NCBI GenBank assembly: GCA_002989075.1
Contig: PSQN01000017.1
Span: forward strand, 1,612,001 to 1,676,000
Length of the DNA: 64,000 nucleotides
Reading direction: 5' to 3'
DNA from: Arthonia radiata
Taxonomy: Eukaryota > Ascomycota > Arthoniomycetes > Arthoniales > Arthoniaceae
Shown here: positions 23,324-32,795 of the stretch, one piece after another
Layout: each line of letters opens with the position of its first letter
How positions within the stretch are numbered: the stretch's first letter is position 1
Notes under the pieces: model-generated
Database searches by the model: none
The model's input: the letters and a program-made list of their open reading frames with translations, nothing else
Told to the model about the DNA's origin: nothing
Position numbers and translations under genes: made by a program

Positions 23324-23895
23324 TTTGAGGGTGTTTGAGTGGCTGAGTGTATTTGCTAGGGGCATAAGGCTTTATTGATGGCCTGATGTGGCCGTCACTT
23401 CTGATACCCACGTCGCGAGACGATTAATTAGCTTGTTGGAAGTATCATTTTCGAGTATATATCATACAGATATCCGCAGCCAAGAGATCTACTCATCGCG
23501 TTCTATGCAGCGTTCATACCACCTTGAATCCCTGTGAAAGCAGTCCATCCGTGTCCACGTCTGGCTTGTGGCCGCTCAAAAGCGTACAGAGGAGCCAATG
23601 TGAGGGCAACGACACAGCTGTCGCCGCTTGTCCACGATCGCCTTCACATGTCATCCTCTCTGAGTCGGCTGCGCATGGACCACCTCGACCTTCACATGCT
23701 TCCGAGCTCAAGTCGAAGCAGCAATTTGAATCGCAGGCTTTGCTGCAATACACCGTCAACATCCGTCGAATCGCTTCTCGCTTGTACCTTGCAGGCTGGA
23801 AAATACCAGAGCAGCCGGCGTCAAGACTACTATACGCGTTTTTGAGTCCAGTGTCAACGATGCATTGGCATTGTCCTCGATAGCACACCTCTACA
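23324..23895. other. Intergenic region, promoter of the Pxa1-like gene
   Basis: 570 bp between two plus-strand genes. It contains several short open frames in all plus frames, none with a recognisable motif. It probably carries the 3' UTR of one gene and the promoter of the next. Confidence 0.4.
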
Positions 23896-26367
23896 ATGGC
23901 CGCTCAGTCGACATTGCGGCGATCAAGCGATCCACTCCTCGCGCTATACACTCGCTACCTCGACCTCGTCCGAATGCGCCTGACACGGACGTCCCGACCA
24001 ACGCGCATCCTCGGTGTCATCATCCTCCTTACGTCCCTCGTTTCCTCAAGCTACGGCGGCGTCCGCTGGTGGCAGACACGAAGAGCAGAGAAAGAACGGG
24101 GCAAGCGACTACTACGTCGAAATTCAGGACTGCGCGGTAAAGATGGCTCAAGGACGATATACGTCCCGCACAAGAACACCACATCCAGCGTGACCATCTA
24201 CCCAACACGGTCCACAACCTTCGACGCCCACCGCCGCCTCTTCCTCCAGCCTCCCCGCGCCGCTGGCCTCAGCGATGGCAACACGCCGCAGGTTCCGCCG
24301 CCACAGACGAAGCCTGGCTTGAACCTCGCCTTTCTGCATCAATTCCTGAGTCTGCTGAGCATCATGATACCCCGATGGTCGAGCAAAGAAACCGGCCTCC
24401 TCCTCAGCCACGCGGTCTTCCTGATGCTGCGCACATACCTCTCCCTTGTGGTCGCGCGACTCGACGGCGAGATCGTGCGTGACCTAGTGGCAGGTAACGG
24501 GCGGGCCTTCCTTTGGGGTCTCGTTAAATGGTGCGGTATTGGCTCCTTTGCTTCCTACACCAACGCCATGATAAAGTTCCTTCAGTCAAAAGTCTCCATC
24601 GCCTTCCGCACGCGCCTGACGCGATACATCCACGATCTCTACCTCTCAGACAACCTCACGTACTATAAACTACACAACCTCGACGGCGGCGTCGGCCAAG
24701 GTGCAGACCAGTTCATCACGCAGGACCTCACACTCTTCTGCGACTCCGCCGCTAGTCTCTACTCGTCCATCGGAAAACCGCTCGTCGATCTCTGCGTGTT
24801 CAACTATCAGCTCTTCCGCTCCCTCGGACCCCTCGCCCTGACGTCTCTACTAACCAACTACATCCTCACCGCGACTCTCCTCCGCCGCCTCTCCCCACCT
24901 TTCGGCAAGCTGAAAGCCGTCGAAGGCCGGCGTGAAGGCGAGTTCCGTGGCTTACATGCAAGGCTCATAGCGAACGCCGAAGAAGTCGCTTTCTACGGCG
25001 GTGAGGCAATGGAGAAAGTCTTTGTGGACCAGGGCTTCCGCGATCTCAAAGGCTGGGTCGAAGGCATCTACAGCTTGAAGATCAAATACAACATGCTTGA
25101 AGACTTCGTGCTGAAGTATTCCTGGTCCGCGTTCGGGTATCTCATCACTTCTCTACCAGTGTTTCTGCCAGCGTGGGGCGGTCTGGCTGTTGCTGCTTCG
25201 GCTGGTGGTGGTCCAGGCGGCGAAAAGGGCAGGATGCAAGCGTTCATCACGAATAAACGGCTCATGCTCTCGCTCGCGGACGCAGGCGGGCGTATGATGT
25301 ATTCGCTAAAGGACCTGGCGGAGCTGGCGGGCTCGACCTCACGCGTGTACACGCTCATCAGCACACTCCACCGCACGCACGCATCCGCTTACTTCCCTCC
25401 GCGCACCGGTCCCGGCGCCGAACTCTTCTCGCTCTCCGACGTCCAAGGCACAGTGCACAAAGGCTTCGACGGCGTGCGTCTTGAAAACGTGCCTGTCGTG
25501 GCGCCAGGCTTGTATCCGCAGGGCGGCGACGAGCTCCTGGAATCACTGTCCGTGATCGTGCGGTCAGGTGAGCATCTGTTGATCACCGGTCCGAACGGCG
25601 TGGGGAAGTCCGCCGTCGCGCGCATCTTGGCGGGTCTGTGGCCTGTTTACAGAGGCCTCGTGTCGCGTCCGCGGAATACAGGCGGGCTGGGGATCATGTT
25701 CATACCGCAGCGGCCTTACTTGTCCACCGGCACGCTGAGAGATCAGGTGATATACCCGCACACGGCGCTTGATATGAAAGAGGCTGGGCGCACGGATAGC
25801 GAGTTGAGGCACGTGCTGGAAGAAGCGCGATTGGGCTACCTGCCTGATCGCGAGGGCGGGTGGGACACGCGGAAAGAGTGGAAAGACGTGCTCTCTGGTG
25901 GGGAGAAGCAGCGAACGGGGATTGCAAGAGTGCTGTATCATGAGCCAAGATATGCGGTACTGGACGAGGCGACGAGCGCGGTGAGCAGCGACGTCGAGGG
26001 TCTGCTGTATGAGCGGTGCAAAGGGCGAGATGTGACGGTCGTGACCATATCGACCAGGGCCAGCCTCAGACGCTATCATACGTACTTGCTCACCATGGGC
26101 TTATCGGCGTCGACTCCAGAGAGCGAAGACGGAGGCGAGAGCCAAGGGTACAGTTTGCAGCGAATTGGGACGGAGAGTGAGAAGTTGAGTGTAGAGAAGG
26201 AGTTGGCGGAGTTGAGAGAGCGATTGGGAAAGGTGGAGGGGTGGAAGAGAAGGAGGGATGAGGTGGAGCGGGAGCTAGGTGCTGTGTTTGTGGGTGGAGG
26301 TGAGAGTCTGGCGCCGCCGGCTTACGAGGAGATGGAGAAGGGAGGGGGGGTGGAGGGAGAGGTGTAG
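23896..26367 (+). CDS. pxa1: Peroxisomal ABC fatty-acid transporter subunit (Pxa1-like, ABCD family)
   Basis: An intronless 823-residue half transporter. The N-terminal membrane domain has the peroxisomal ABCD features, including the EAA-like motif NAEEVAFYGGEA at about residue 360. The nucleotide-binding domain has Walker A GPNGVGKS at about 565, signature LSGGEKQR at about 666 and Walker B YAVLDEATSA at about 686. The C-terminus (after ~755) is a charged coiled coil (VEKELAELRERLGKVEG). Pxa1 pairs with Pxa2 to carry very-long-chain acyl-CoA into peroxisomes for beta-oxidation. Assignment to Pxa1 rather than Pxa2 rests on length and general resemblance. Intronless structure is unusual next to its spliced neighbours but not odd for the family. 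Confidence 0.9.
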   Translation: MAAQSTLRRSSDPLLALYTRYLDLVRMRLTRTSRPTRILGVIILLTSLVSSSYGGVRWWQTRRAEKERGKRLLRRNSGLRGKDGSRTIYVPHKNTTSSVTIYPTRSTTFDAHRRLFLQPPRAAGLSDGNTPQVPPPQTKPGLNLAFLHQFLSLLSIMIPRWSSKETGLLLSHAVFLMLRTYLSLVVARLDGEIVRDLVAGNGRAFLWGLVKWCGIGSFASYTNAMIKFLQSKVSIAFRTRLTRYIHDLYLSDNLTYYKLHNLDGGVGQGADQFITQDLTLFCDSAASLYSSIGKPLVDLCVFNYQLFRSLGPLALTSLLTNYILTATLLRRLSPPFGKLKAVEGRREGEFRGLHARLIANAEEVAFYGGEAMEKVFVDQGFRDLKGWVEGIYSLKIKYNMLEDFVLKYSWSAFGYLITSLPVFLPAWGGLAVAASAGGGPGGEKGRMQAFITNKRLMLSLADAGGRMMYSLKDLAELAGSTSRVYTLISTLHRTHASAYFPPRTGPGAELFSLSDVQGTVHKGFDGVRLENVPVVAPGLYPQGGDELLESLSVIVRSGEHLLITGPNGVGKSAVARILAGLWPVYRGLVSRPRNTGGLGIMFIPQRPYLSTGTLRDQVIYPHTALDMKEAGRTDSELRHVLEEARLGYLPDREGGWDTRKEWKDVLSGGEKQRTGIARVLYHEPRYAVLDEATSAVSSDVEGLLYERCKGRDVTVVTISTRASLRRYHTYLLTMGLSASTPESEDGGESQGYSLQRIGTESEKLSVEKELAELRERLGKVEGWKRRRDEVERELGAVFVGGGESLAPPAYEEMEKGGGVEGEV

Positions 26368-26808
26368 GAAGCATGGGGCGCTGAGGATGATGTGTATATG
26401 TCATGATATGGAGAACATACATAGATGCTAGCGAAGCGGTTGTATGAGTATGGATGAATTATGATATGCTATAAACCACGCAGTCTGCGTTCAGTCGACC
26501 ATGAGTCTCAGATAACCAAGACGGTGATGAGCAACTGCTCTGTAAATTACATATGAAATGTGGGTATCAGTCGGTATTAGTTGGTAAAAGGCCTCCAAAT
26601 GTCCTCTCAAAGCAAGTACGCCACCGCTGTTCCCACCGCTGTTCCAAAAACTTCTTCGTAAATCATATGAGCTTGCCTCCACCAGCCAAATCCTTGCCGT
26701 TGTCGTTCTCTTTCGCTGCGACGCCACTCCTCCGCTCTCTTGTTCAGTGATCCAAGTCGCTTTCCTCAACTCGGACGTCGCTTCGATCCTCCACTTCTTG
26801 CAGGTACA
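26368..26808. other. Intergenic 3' flank between convergent genes
   Basis: 440 bp separating the stop codons of two convergent genes. No feature is supported beyond probable 3' UTRs. Confidence 0.45.
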
Positions 26809-28203
26809 CTACCTCGTCGCCGTCCCATTGCCCGTTACCCATCCACAACCACAGCCGCCCGCACCTGGCGCAACAGGCACCTGACTATTATCGCTCGCCC
26901 TGCTACACTGCGATCCATCCCCAACTGGACTGCTATGACTAACATACGCCGTGCCCGGCCACACCCCAGCGCCACCTGCACCACCCCTCGTATACAACGC
27001 CCCACTCAACACCGCTTCGGGGTACCTACACACCGTCCGCGCCCCATCATCCGCCACGGTCGGCTGCGGCTGCACCTCCTTAACCAACTGCATACTAAAC
27101 ACATACCGCTCATCACCCGCGCCCTGATTAACAAGCCTTAACGGCGTCGCCGGAAAATTCAAACTGAACGTGTTCCCGCCGCTCACCAGCGTCAGGCTGT
27201 CGTTCACCTCCTTCGCCGACGCAGAAGACGAGCTGATCACCCAATAAAACGCAAACGCCGCCCTACTCTTATCCTGCGCCACAGTCGTCCCGGGGAAACA
27301 CGTGAACGTCGCGGTATTACTCGTACAGCTCGTATCCACACTCTGCAGCACCACCGGGATGGTCCAGTTGCCCACCGGGAAGCCTTTCGTCTCGCCTTCA
27401 CTCTGTCCTGCGCCTGTCCCGGCGGCGTTACTCTTCTTCTTACTCAACGTCACACCTAGCGCCACACCCAGCGCTACACCCACGGCCACGACGATGGCCA
27501 GCACAATGAGAAGGATCCGCCACTTTCCCCCTCTCTTGCTAAACCACCCTTCTGACGCACCACTCCCACTCCCAAACGAAAACCCACTTTTCCTATGCGC
27601 GGGATGTGCCTGCAGTGTGGGTTTCGGCGCGAGGACGGCGACGGAATCGCCCCAAGCGTTGCCTGCCCTCTCTCCATTCAGACCTCGCTGTCCCGCACCT
27701 GCCCGGTTCGCAGGGTGTGTCGGCGAGGTCGGTGAATTCGGGGATGTGTGGCCTGGAGGAGGTGTAGATGTGGCCGAATAAGGCGGGGGTTTCTCGTCTT
27801 CTTCGGCTTCGCGGGGGGCGTCGCCGAGGGTTGTGGGCGTGAAGCCTGAGCGGTTGCGTTGGGAGGCGGCGGAGGAGCGGCGGCGGGAGGGCGTGCGGCT
27901 TGAGGTTGTGGTTGTGGTGGAGTTTGAGTTTGGAGGGGAGGACCGGGACGGTGTGGTTGGTGCGATTTGGTTTTGCGGGCGGAGGGGGGATTGTGGGGGT
28001 ATGGGTGGTGGTTGGGAGGAGGAGGAGTGTTCGTCGGGGTGGAGTTCGGAGGTTTCTGGGGTATGTGGTGAGGCGTCCGGGGAGGTTGGAGAGGTGGAGG
28101 GCCGGTCGAGGATGTTGGAGAGGCGCGCCGAGGAGGCGAGGGAGATGCGCTTGGGGACTGGGCGCGAGGAGGTGTGTTTTTGGCGGGGAAGGTAGGACGA
28201 CAT
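26809..28203 (-). CDS. Single-pass membrane protein with disordered N-terminus
   Basis: 464 residues, one exon, ATG at 28203. The first ~220 residues are low-complexity (proline, serine, threonine, arginine) and likely cytosolic. One strong membrane helix follows (WRILLIVLAIVVAVGVALGV), preceded by basic residues and followed by KKK. The remaining ~190 residues form a soluble domain with several cysteines (TSCTSNTATFTCFPGTTV, GGCGCGWVTGNG) and glycosylation sites such as NWT and NDS. The positive-inside pattern is ambiguous, but such fungal proteins are usually type II with the cysteine domain outside. The domain recurs in fungi without a known function. The GC-rich repeats make many shadow frames on the other strand. 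Confidence 0.7.
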   Translation of the reverse strand: MSSYLPRQKHTSSRPVPKRISLASSARLSNILDRPSTSPTSPDASPHTPETSELHPDEHSSSSQPPPIPPQSPLRPQNQIAPTTPSRSSPPNSNSTTTTTSSRTPSRRRSSAASQRNRSGFTPTTLGDAPREAEEDEKPPPYSATSTPPPGHTSPNSPTSPTHPANRAGAGQRGLNGERAGNAWGDSVAVLAPKPTLQAHPAHRKSGFSFGSGSGASEGWFSKRGGKWRILLIVLAIVVAVGVALGVALGVTLSKKKSNAAGTGAGQSEGETKGFPVGNWTIPVVLQSVDTSCTSNTATFTCFPGTTVAQDKSRAAFAFYWVISSSSASAKEVNDSLTLVSGGNTFSLNFPATPLRLVNQGAGDERYVFSMQLVKEVQPQPTVADDGARTVCRYPEAVLSGALYTRGGAGGAGVWPGTAYVSHSSPVGDGSQCSRASDNSQVPVAPGAGGCGCGWVTGNGTATR

Positions 28204-29016
28204 TGTTTTGGTGTTGGGTCGAGGTGTTGGATGGTCGGATGAGAGGACTGCGGCGTCGTGGGGTATAAGGCTGTGGTTGACGTGGATGAGATATTGGAGG
28301 TGGTGAGTTAGGGCGTCATTGTTAGGTGGTCATTGTGGGGTGACACGTCGTTCTTTGTTAGTCGTAATACGTATACGAGGATGGGAGAAGACACTGTCGC
28401 GCAAAGAGAGACAAGGCTGGGCGCCGACGACGGTGATGAAGCTGAGAGACTCCGAAGAGAGGCAAGCTCAGGGAATAAGATTGGAAGTCGACGGATTGGG
28501 CGATCGAGCTCATGACTCGAGGGCCATTTGCGCCATCTGCCGAGGACCGCGTTCCAGGCGCCGGGGTGGCTCTATTCACTTCATCGGAAATGCTCTTCCC
28601 AAGCCACGTACTGCTCTTAAAACACCTTGTGCACACAGACAAATGCAGAAATTTGTATAGTAAGCTAGCAAGGAGCGATACAAAGGGTAAGAACAGGAGT
28701 AGGCACTAGACAGCGGTTGTAAACTCCACCGTCATGTCTTCTCCGGATGACTTCGCAAAAGAAACTGGTATAGTTTGACCTGCATTGCATCTTTGCAGAA
28801 GACTTGCGCATGTAATCTCGGGAGTATAGCAGCCAAGCGCAAGCAATAACAGTGATTATCCAATTAACGATAGACGACAACATCTAGGATCTAAACTTCA
28901 TAAAAAGGTATCTGTAGCAATGCTAAACTTCAAGGAAGGCAAGTAACGAGACGTAGTGTGCTCGACAGTAACGACGACCATACACATCCCTTCCCGAAAG
29001 ACCATATGAACACCAT
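28204..29016. other. Intergenic region including part of a duplicated flank
   Basis: Contains the promoter of the membrane-protein gene (minus) and the 3' flank of the small gene at 29017. Positions about 28776-28895 are one copy of a diverged duplicated segment, listed separately. No other gene is supported. Confidence 0.45.
28776..28895. repeat. Duplicated 3' flank, copy A
   Basis: This segment resembles 30568-30690 in the same orientation. Landmarks shared are TTTGACCTGC, CGCAAGCAATAACAGTGA and the TCCAATT-ACGA-AGACGACA pattern. The likeness continues more weakly toward the coding part (ACACATCCCTTCC in A, GCACATCCCTTCC in B). It marks a tandem duplication covering the genes at 29017-29320 and 30815-31121. 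Confidence 0.7.
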
Positions 29017-29320
29017 CTACTGTTTTTGCTGACGCCCGAGCTCAGTTTCCTCGACCGGATGTTCAATCTTGACAAAGGCGTTCTCTACTGATGTGACCTG
29101 GAAATAGTCAGAAGAGCGGCTCTCAGGATCATCGTCCATGCGCGCGACTTACCGGCTTTGGTAAGTGTTTACTTTCAATGTGCTCATGTCGTTGCTCTTG
29201 CTTCTTTGCACCTTTTGAAAGCTCGCTGACGCTTGCTCTCTCCTCTGTAGACCCTCCCTGGGGCAATCCCAGGGTTGATGGCTCTGCCGATGCGGTCGAT
29301 TTTGCTTCGTTGAGTCTCAT
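29017..29320 (-). CDS. Tiny hypothetical gene, tandem copy A
   Basis: Exons (minus strand) are 29153-29320 (56 codons) and 29017-29097 (27 codons with stop), with a 55-bp GTAAGT...TCCAG intron; product 82 residues. It starts MRLNEAKSTASAEPSTLGLP and is hydrophilic and charged, with GGSTEER and HIESKHLPKP before the intron. No signal peptide or membrane helix is present from this start; an in-frame upstream ATG at 29380 would add a hydrophobic stretch, but the start is set by comparison with copy B. Copy B at 30815-31121 has the same first-exon length (168 bp), the same intron length (55 bp) and a shared GGST element. The family is not recognised. Confidence 0.5.
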
Positions 29321-29764
29321 TGTATCAGAGTATAGCGCTGTGGGCATGAATAGAACAACAAGAAAGCCTCGAATGCGCATCTTTGCTCGTGCTTTATATC
29401 CACACGCTAGACTGAACAGCTGGCATTGACCAAAGGCAGAATCCTTAGGATGCTCGCACTTCGCACAAGGAGCCAAGCTCAAGCACTCCTAGACGGCAAT
29501 GTCCTACGATGCCACCAACCGCACCTCCGTTTCTGGGCAAGCCACTGGTAATCGCAGTGTGCCACCGGCTTCATTCGCGCACGTACTTGCTCGCTATCAC
29601 TAATTGTAGCCCCTAATTCTTCCTTCTTTCAGCAGAATGAGAATTCCTTCTATGACGACGCTTATAAAGACCTCTTGGCTTGTAAAACCGGCGCAACAGA
29701 AGTCATCGTGAATGTAGGAGAGGTGTGTCTAGTGAAAAATACGCTCGTACGTTGTCCCCCAAAA

Positions 29765-30017
29765 GCACCGGAAGTGGCTCTAGTGCGCGCACGCGGGTGG
29801 TAGGTACGTGCGGCAGCCTGTTGAGACGGGCGCTCAAAGCCCTCAGAAGCCCCTAAGCAACCCTCAGCGGCCGTGACCGTGGCCCAACTTAAGCCCCCGA
29901 AATTCAGGCTCTCTAGGAGCTACGGGTATCGCAAAGCCTAGATTACTAGCCCTAAGAGCCTTTGTTTACTCGCAACACGCGATATCCCGCGTGCCCGTAC
30001 GGAGCCACTTCCGGTGC
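29765..30017. repeat. Inverted-repeat element with 16-bp perfect ends
   Basis: GCACCGGAAGTGGCTC at 29765-29780 is the exact reverse complement of 30002-30017. After a few unmatched bases the arms pair again (GCACGCGGG on the left, CCCGCGTGC on the right). The 253-bp unit codes for nothing and lies between the two tandem small genes. No clear target-site duplication was found, so it is either an old miniature inverted-repeat element or a simple hairpin-forming sequence. Confidence 0.6.
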
Positions 30018-30188
30018 CTGGAGGAATAACGTAGTCGCAGGCGCTGTAAACACAGTCGCAGGCGTAGTAGAAGGCGATTTTAGACGTCGCAAAGGTCGAT
30101 CGCAGGCATACCAGAGCCAATTTGGCACCTAATCATGAAACGAATGTGTTAATATAAAAAGGTGGTGTTGTGTTCATATCTAGAGCTA

Positions 30189-30468
30189 CTGTGCCGTCGC
30201 GGTTGGGTACCCCGCCCCCAAGCAGATCTAAAAAGTATGTCACATTATATTGAACTGCACGATATCTCCAAAAGTTTGTACTTAATCATAATAAAGAATT
30301 TAAATATTCTCGAAGCTTACGATCGCGCGCATCTTTTGAGATATATTTAAATCATTGCGACGCGATAGAGCGTATGCTACGGGCAAATTGGCTTTTTTGA
30401 GCAGGAAATGGCATGTTTTTTGTAGAATGCCCCAAGCCTGGGTTGGCCACCCAACCGCGACGGCACAG
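30189..30468. mobile_element. MITE with TA target duplication (Tc1/mariner or pogo-like ends)
   Basis: A 280-bp non-coding element. The ends 30189-30208 (CTGTGCCGTCGCGGTTGGGT) and 30449-30468 are perfect 20-bp inverted repeats. A TA dinucleotide flanks each side (30187-30188 and 30469-30470), and the pairing extends three bases outward, through each flanking TA and one further base (23 bp in all, 30186-30208 against 30449-30471). The inside is AT-rich with a second imperfect inverted pair (near 30262 and 30333). TA duplication and short inverted ends are hallmarks of the Tc1/mariner superfamily; there is no transposase, so it would need one encoded elsewhere. Perfect ends suggest a rather recent insertion. 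Confidence 0.8.
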
Positions 30469-30567
30469 TAGGGTGTAGTATCAAACCGGGTGGCATCCGA
30501 GGATACAATCTCGTCCGTGGCATCCACGCATCCTAGGTACTGATGCTTACAAGAAAGGAGTGGTACG

Positions 30568-30690
30568 TTTTGACCTGCGTAAAAGAAGACTGTTGCATGT
30601 GGACTTAGAAGCATAGCGGTCAAACGCAAGCAATAACAGTGAGATTCCAATTGACGACAGACGACATCCAGGACGTCAACTCCATACACC
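30568..30690. repeat. Duplicated 3' flank, copy B
   Basis: Partner of 28776-28895 in the same orientation, at roughly three-quarters identity by eye. It lies at the same distance downstream of its small gene (30815-31121) as copy A does from its own. Only the interval between the copies holds the two inverted-repeat elements. Confidence 0.65.
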
Positions 30691-30814
30691 AATGTCTGCC
30701 AGGAGACCGTACCACACGGAAGGCACGTCTCTGCTTGCATCGCGCACCTGAGCGACGACGAGCACGCACATCCCTTCCTACAAGGCAACACCTTCACTAC
30801 AAGACTGGGAACAT

Positions 30815-31121
30815 TTACCGCCGTGGACCGGTCACCTTTTCACTGATAGCCGTTGGGGCATGTACGATCTTCTTTTCAGCCCTTTCCAACTTCTTGACCT
30901 GCGCACATTTAGCTCGATTCTGAAAGAAGAGGTCGTCTGCTTGCATAACGTACCATCTCAGGCGTGTGTTCTTTGGCGGCGATCTGATCAAGCTCCCGGT
31001 CAAGTTTGCTCTCACGACGCTTCGGCGCTTCGAACGCACCATCAGTCGACCCACCATTAGTGGAAGAGGCGGTGTGATCTACGCCATTCTGTGTCGGCAC
31101 TGTTAGATGGCGTCCGGGCAT
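30815..31121 (-). CDS. Tiny hypothetical gene, tandem copy B
   Basis: Exons (minus strand) are 30954-31121 (56 codons) and 30815-30898 (28 codons with stop), with a 55-bp GTACGT...GCGCAG intron; product 83 residues. It starts MPGRHLTVPTQNGVDHTASS, has GGSTDG at the same position as copy A, then a very charged helix-like part (PKRRESKLDRELDQIAAKEH) and a basic second exon (VKKLERAEKKIVHAP). Exon and intron sizes match copy A almost exactly although the proteins are only weakly alike, which implies old duplication with the structure kept. No known family, signal peptide or membrane helix. Nuclear or cytosolic by composition only. Confidence 0.5.
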
Positions 31122-31967
31122 GGTTGTGGAAGGCTGGGTTGGTTTTCTGTGATAGGTTCGAGTGGTTTAAAACGTGTGATGTGTACGACTACGAATACCC
31201 AGAAGTGAGTGTTTGCTGATGCTATATATCTGCTCAGATTATTGGACAACTTGCATCTCTACAACCGAAACCAGCAGTCGTCACACAAACCAGCACACTC
31301 AACGGAAGTCTCGCGTCTCGCCAGAGGCATCAAGCTCAAACGCAGCCTCACACCCTCAAAATCGAGAATCTGTTCCACCTCTGCCATGCGGCAAGCTGGA
31401 TTAGACGCATACGTGGCAGAAACCTGTATCACGACAGCTCTTACAAACAACTCTCGTGTTCTGAGATGATGTCGCACACTCAAGAGGCCTTTGAGGTGCT
31501 GAAACAAGCTGCCGATCCGTGCTGTGTACTCTTTACCTGTGCCTACTTGACCAGCCACACGGAAGTGTATGACAGCGCTCCAAATACGTGACCGAAGTAT
31601 CATCATCCTGCAAGATCGTCATCTCGAGGATTTCTCCATGGGTTACAGGACGAACACATGGGACGTCCACCGCCCCATCTTCGAACGCTGCGTCAGAAGA
31701 GAGCGACGTGTTAGTATCAAGCGAATTCGATGCAGGTTTCACGGACTTGTGCACTCTTGTATTTGTGCGCAGATCGATATAGGACGGTTGTGACTGGGGA
31801 CGTCATTGTGCGATCTGTTGAAATGATTTGTAACAAAATGTGTAGCATGCAATGGAAACCAGTCTTTACGGATCAAGGACGGGTATCATTCTCAACTATC
31901 TCGCTTTTCCAAACCGTCTCCATTCGTCATCTCTTCATCATGAATATCCAATATGCACACCCAACCC
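31122..31967. other. Intergenic region with an uncertain open frame
   Basis: Holds the promoter of copy B and the 3' flank of the secreted-protein gene. A minus-strand ATG frame at 31259-31606 (115 codons, begins MMILRSRIWSAV) is moderately protein-like but matches nothing known, and an overlapping frame upstream lacks an ATG. It may be part of a spliced gene; evidence is too thin to call one. Confidence 0.35.
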
Positions 31968-32795
31968 TCACATCACCATCACAGCCACGCCCACGGCCGC
32001 CGCCACGGCACCCCACGTCGCCTTCTCTGCCGCACTCTGCATGCCAAAGCCCGCCGCCGACGTATCCGCATTAATCCCTCCCGTGCCATTCGCCAGCGTC
32101 CCAGAAATAACCAACGTAGTATTCGTCTTTTGGCCATCAACCGTACTATTCTGCGGCGTCGCAACCCACTGATCCTGATCAAAGCTCGTGAACCGCCCGT
32201 CACCGACGAGCGACCGCACATAATCCGCATCGTCGTTGTCGTCGCACGAGCACGGCTGGTACCGCCTGCAAATGCAAGTAACCTTTGCGGAGACAGTCTG
32301 GTTGTTCGCAGTCTGGTTCTGGTACGTGACTGCGTCATCGAGCTCGTATTGGTAGCCGCCATACGGGTATGATGCCGCGTAGTAGCCTGCGCCGAGACCG
32401 ATGAGACCGATACCTGCAATGGGCACGGGGTTGATGCCGCGGGGTGAGCGGCCGCCGGCTGTGTACGGAGCGGAGGCGCCGCCGGCGTACGTGCTTCCTG
32501 CGCGGCCGTATGATGGGGTTGTGCCTCTTGATGCGCCTGATGCGCCTGACGAGCCTGATGAGCCTGATGACGAGCTGGATGAGGAGCTACCTCGGCTGCC
32601 GCCTGAGCTGCCGCCACCACCGCCACCGCCTCGGCCCCCTCCGCCTCCTGCTCGTGGTTCAAGTGCGTATGCAATGTCTGGTTGCGCGACTGGTAGTGCG
32701 TCGCGAGTGAGGAGTGTTTTGATGTCGGTAGGTAAGGCGAAAGCGGAGCTGAGGGAGAAAAGGCCTGCTGAGGCTGCGAGGATGGATGTCTTCAT
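31968..32795 (-). CDS. Secreted, probably GPI-anchored glycine/serine-rich protein
   Basis: 275 residues from ATG 32795 (MKTSILAASAGLFSLSSAFA), which begins a good signal peptide; the frame is open 40 codons further upstream but lacks such a signal there. A low-complexity glycine/serine stretch follows. Next come a hydrophobic glycine-rich segment (INPVPIAGIGLIGLGAGYYA) and a tyrosine-rich ASYPYGGYQYELDD. The conserved-looking cysteine cluster is VTCICRRYQPCSCDDNDD, with several N-glycosylation sites (NQT, NTT, NGT). The C-terminus ends in a hydrophobic tail (WGAVAAAVGVAVMVM) after small residues, as in GPI-anchor signals. This layout occurs in a widespread fungal cell-surface family of unknown role. 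Surface location is inference. Confidence 0.75.
   Translation of the reverse strand: MKTSILAASAGLFSLSSAFALPTDIKTLLTRDALPVAQPDIAYALEPRAGGGGGRGGGGGGGSSGGSRGSSSSSSSSGSSGSSGASGASRGTTPSYGRAGSTYAGGASAPYTAGGRSPRGINPVPIAGIGLIGLGAGYYAASYPYGGYQYELDDAVTYQNQTANNQTVSAKVTCICRRYQPCSCDDNDDADYVRSLVGDGRFTSFDQDQWVATPQNSTVDGQKTNTTLVISGTLANGTGGINADTSAAGFGMQSAAEKATWGAVAAAVGVAVMVM

Noticed and set aside
27833-28268. Plus-strand frames of about 120 codons
   Set aside because: They lie opposite the low-complexity N-terminus of the membrane protein at 26809-28203 and consist of arginine/valine/glycine-rich shadow sequence.
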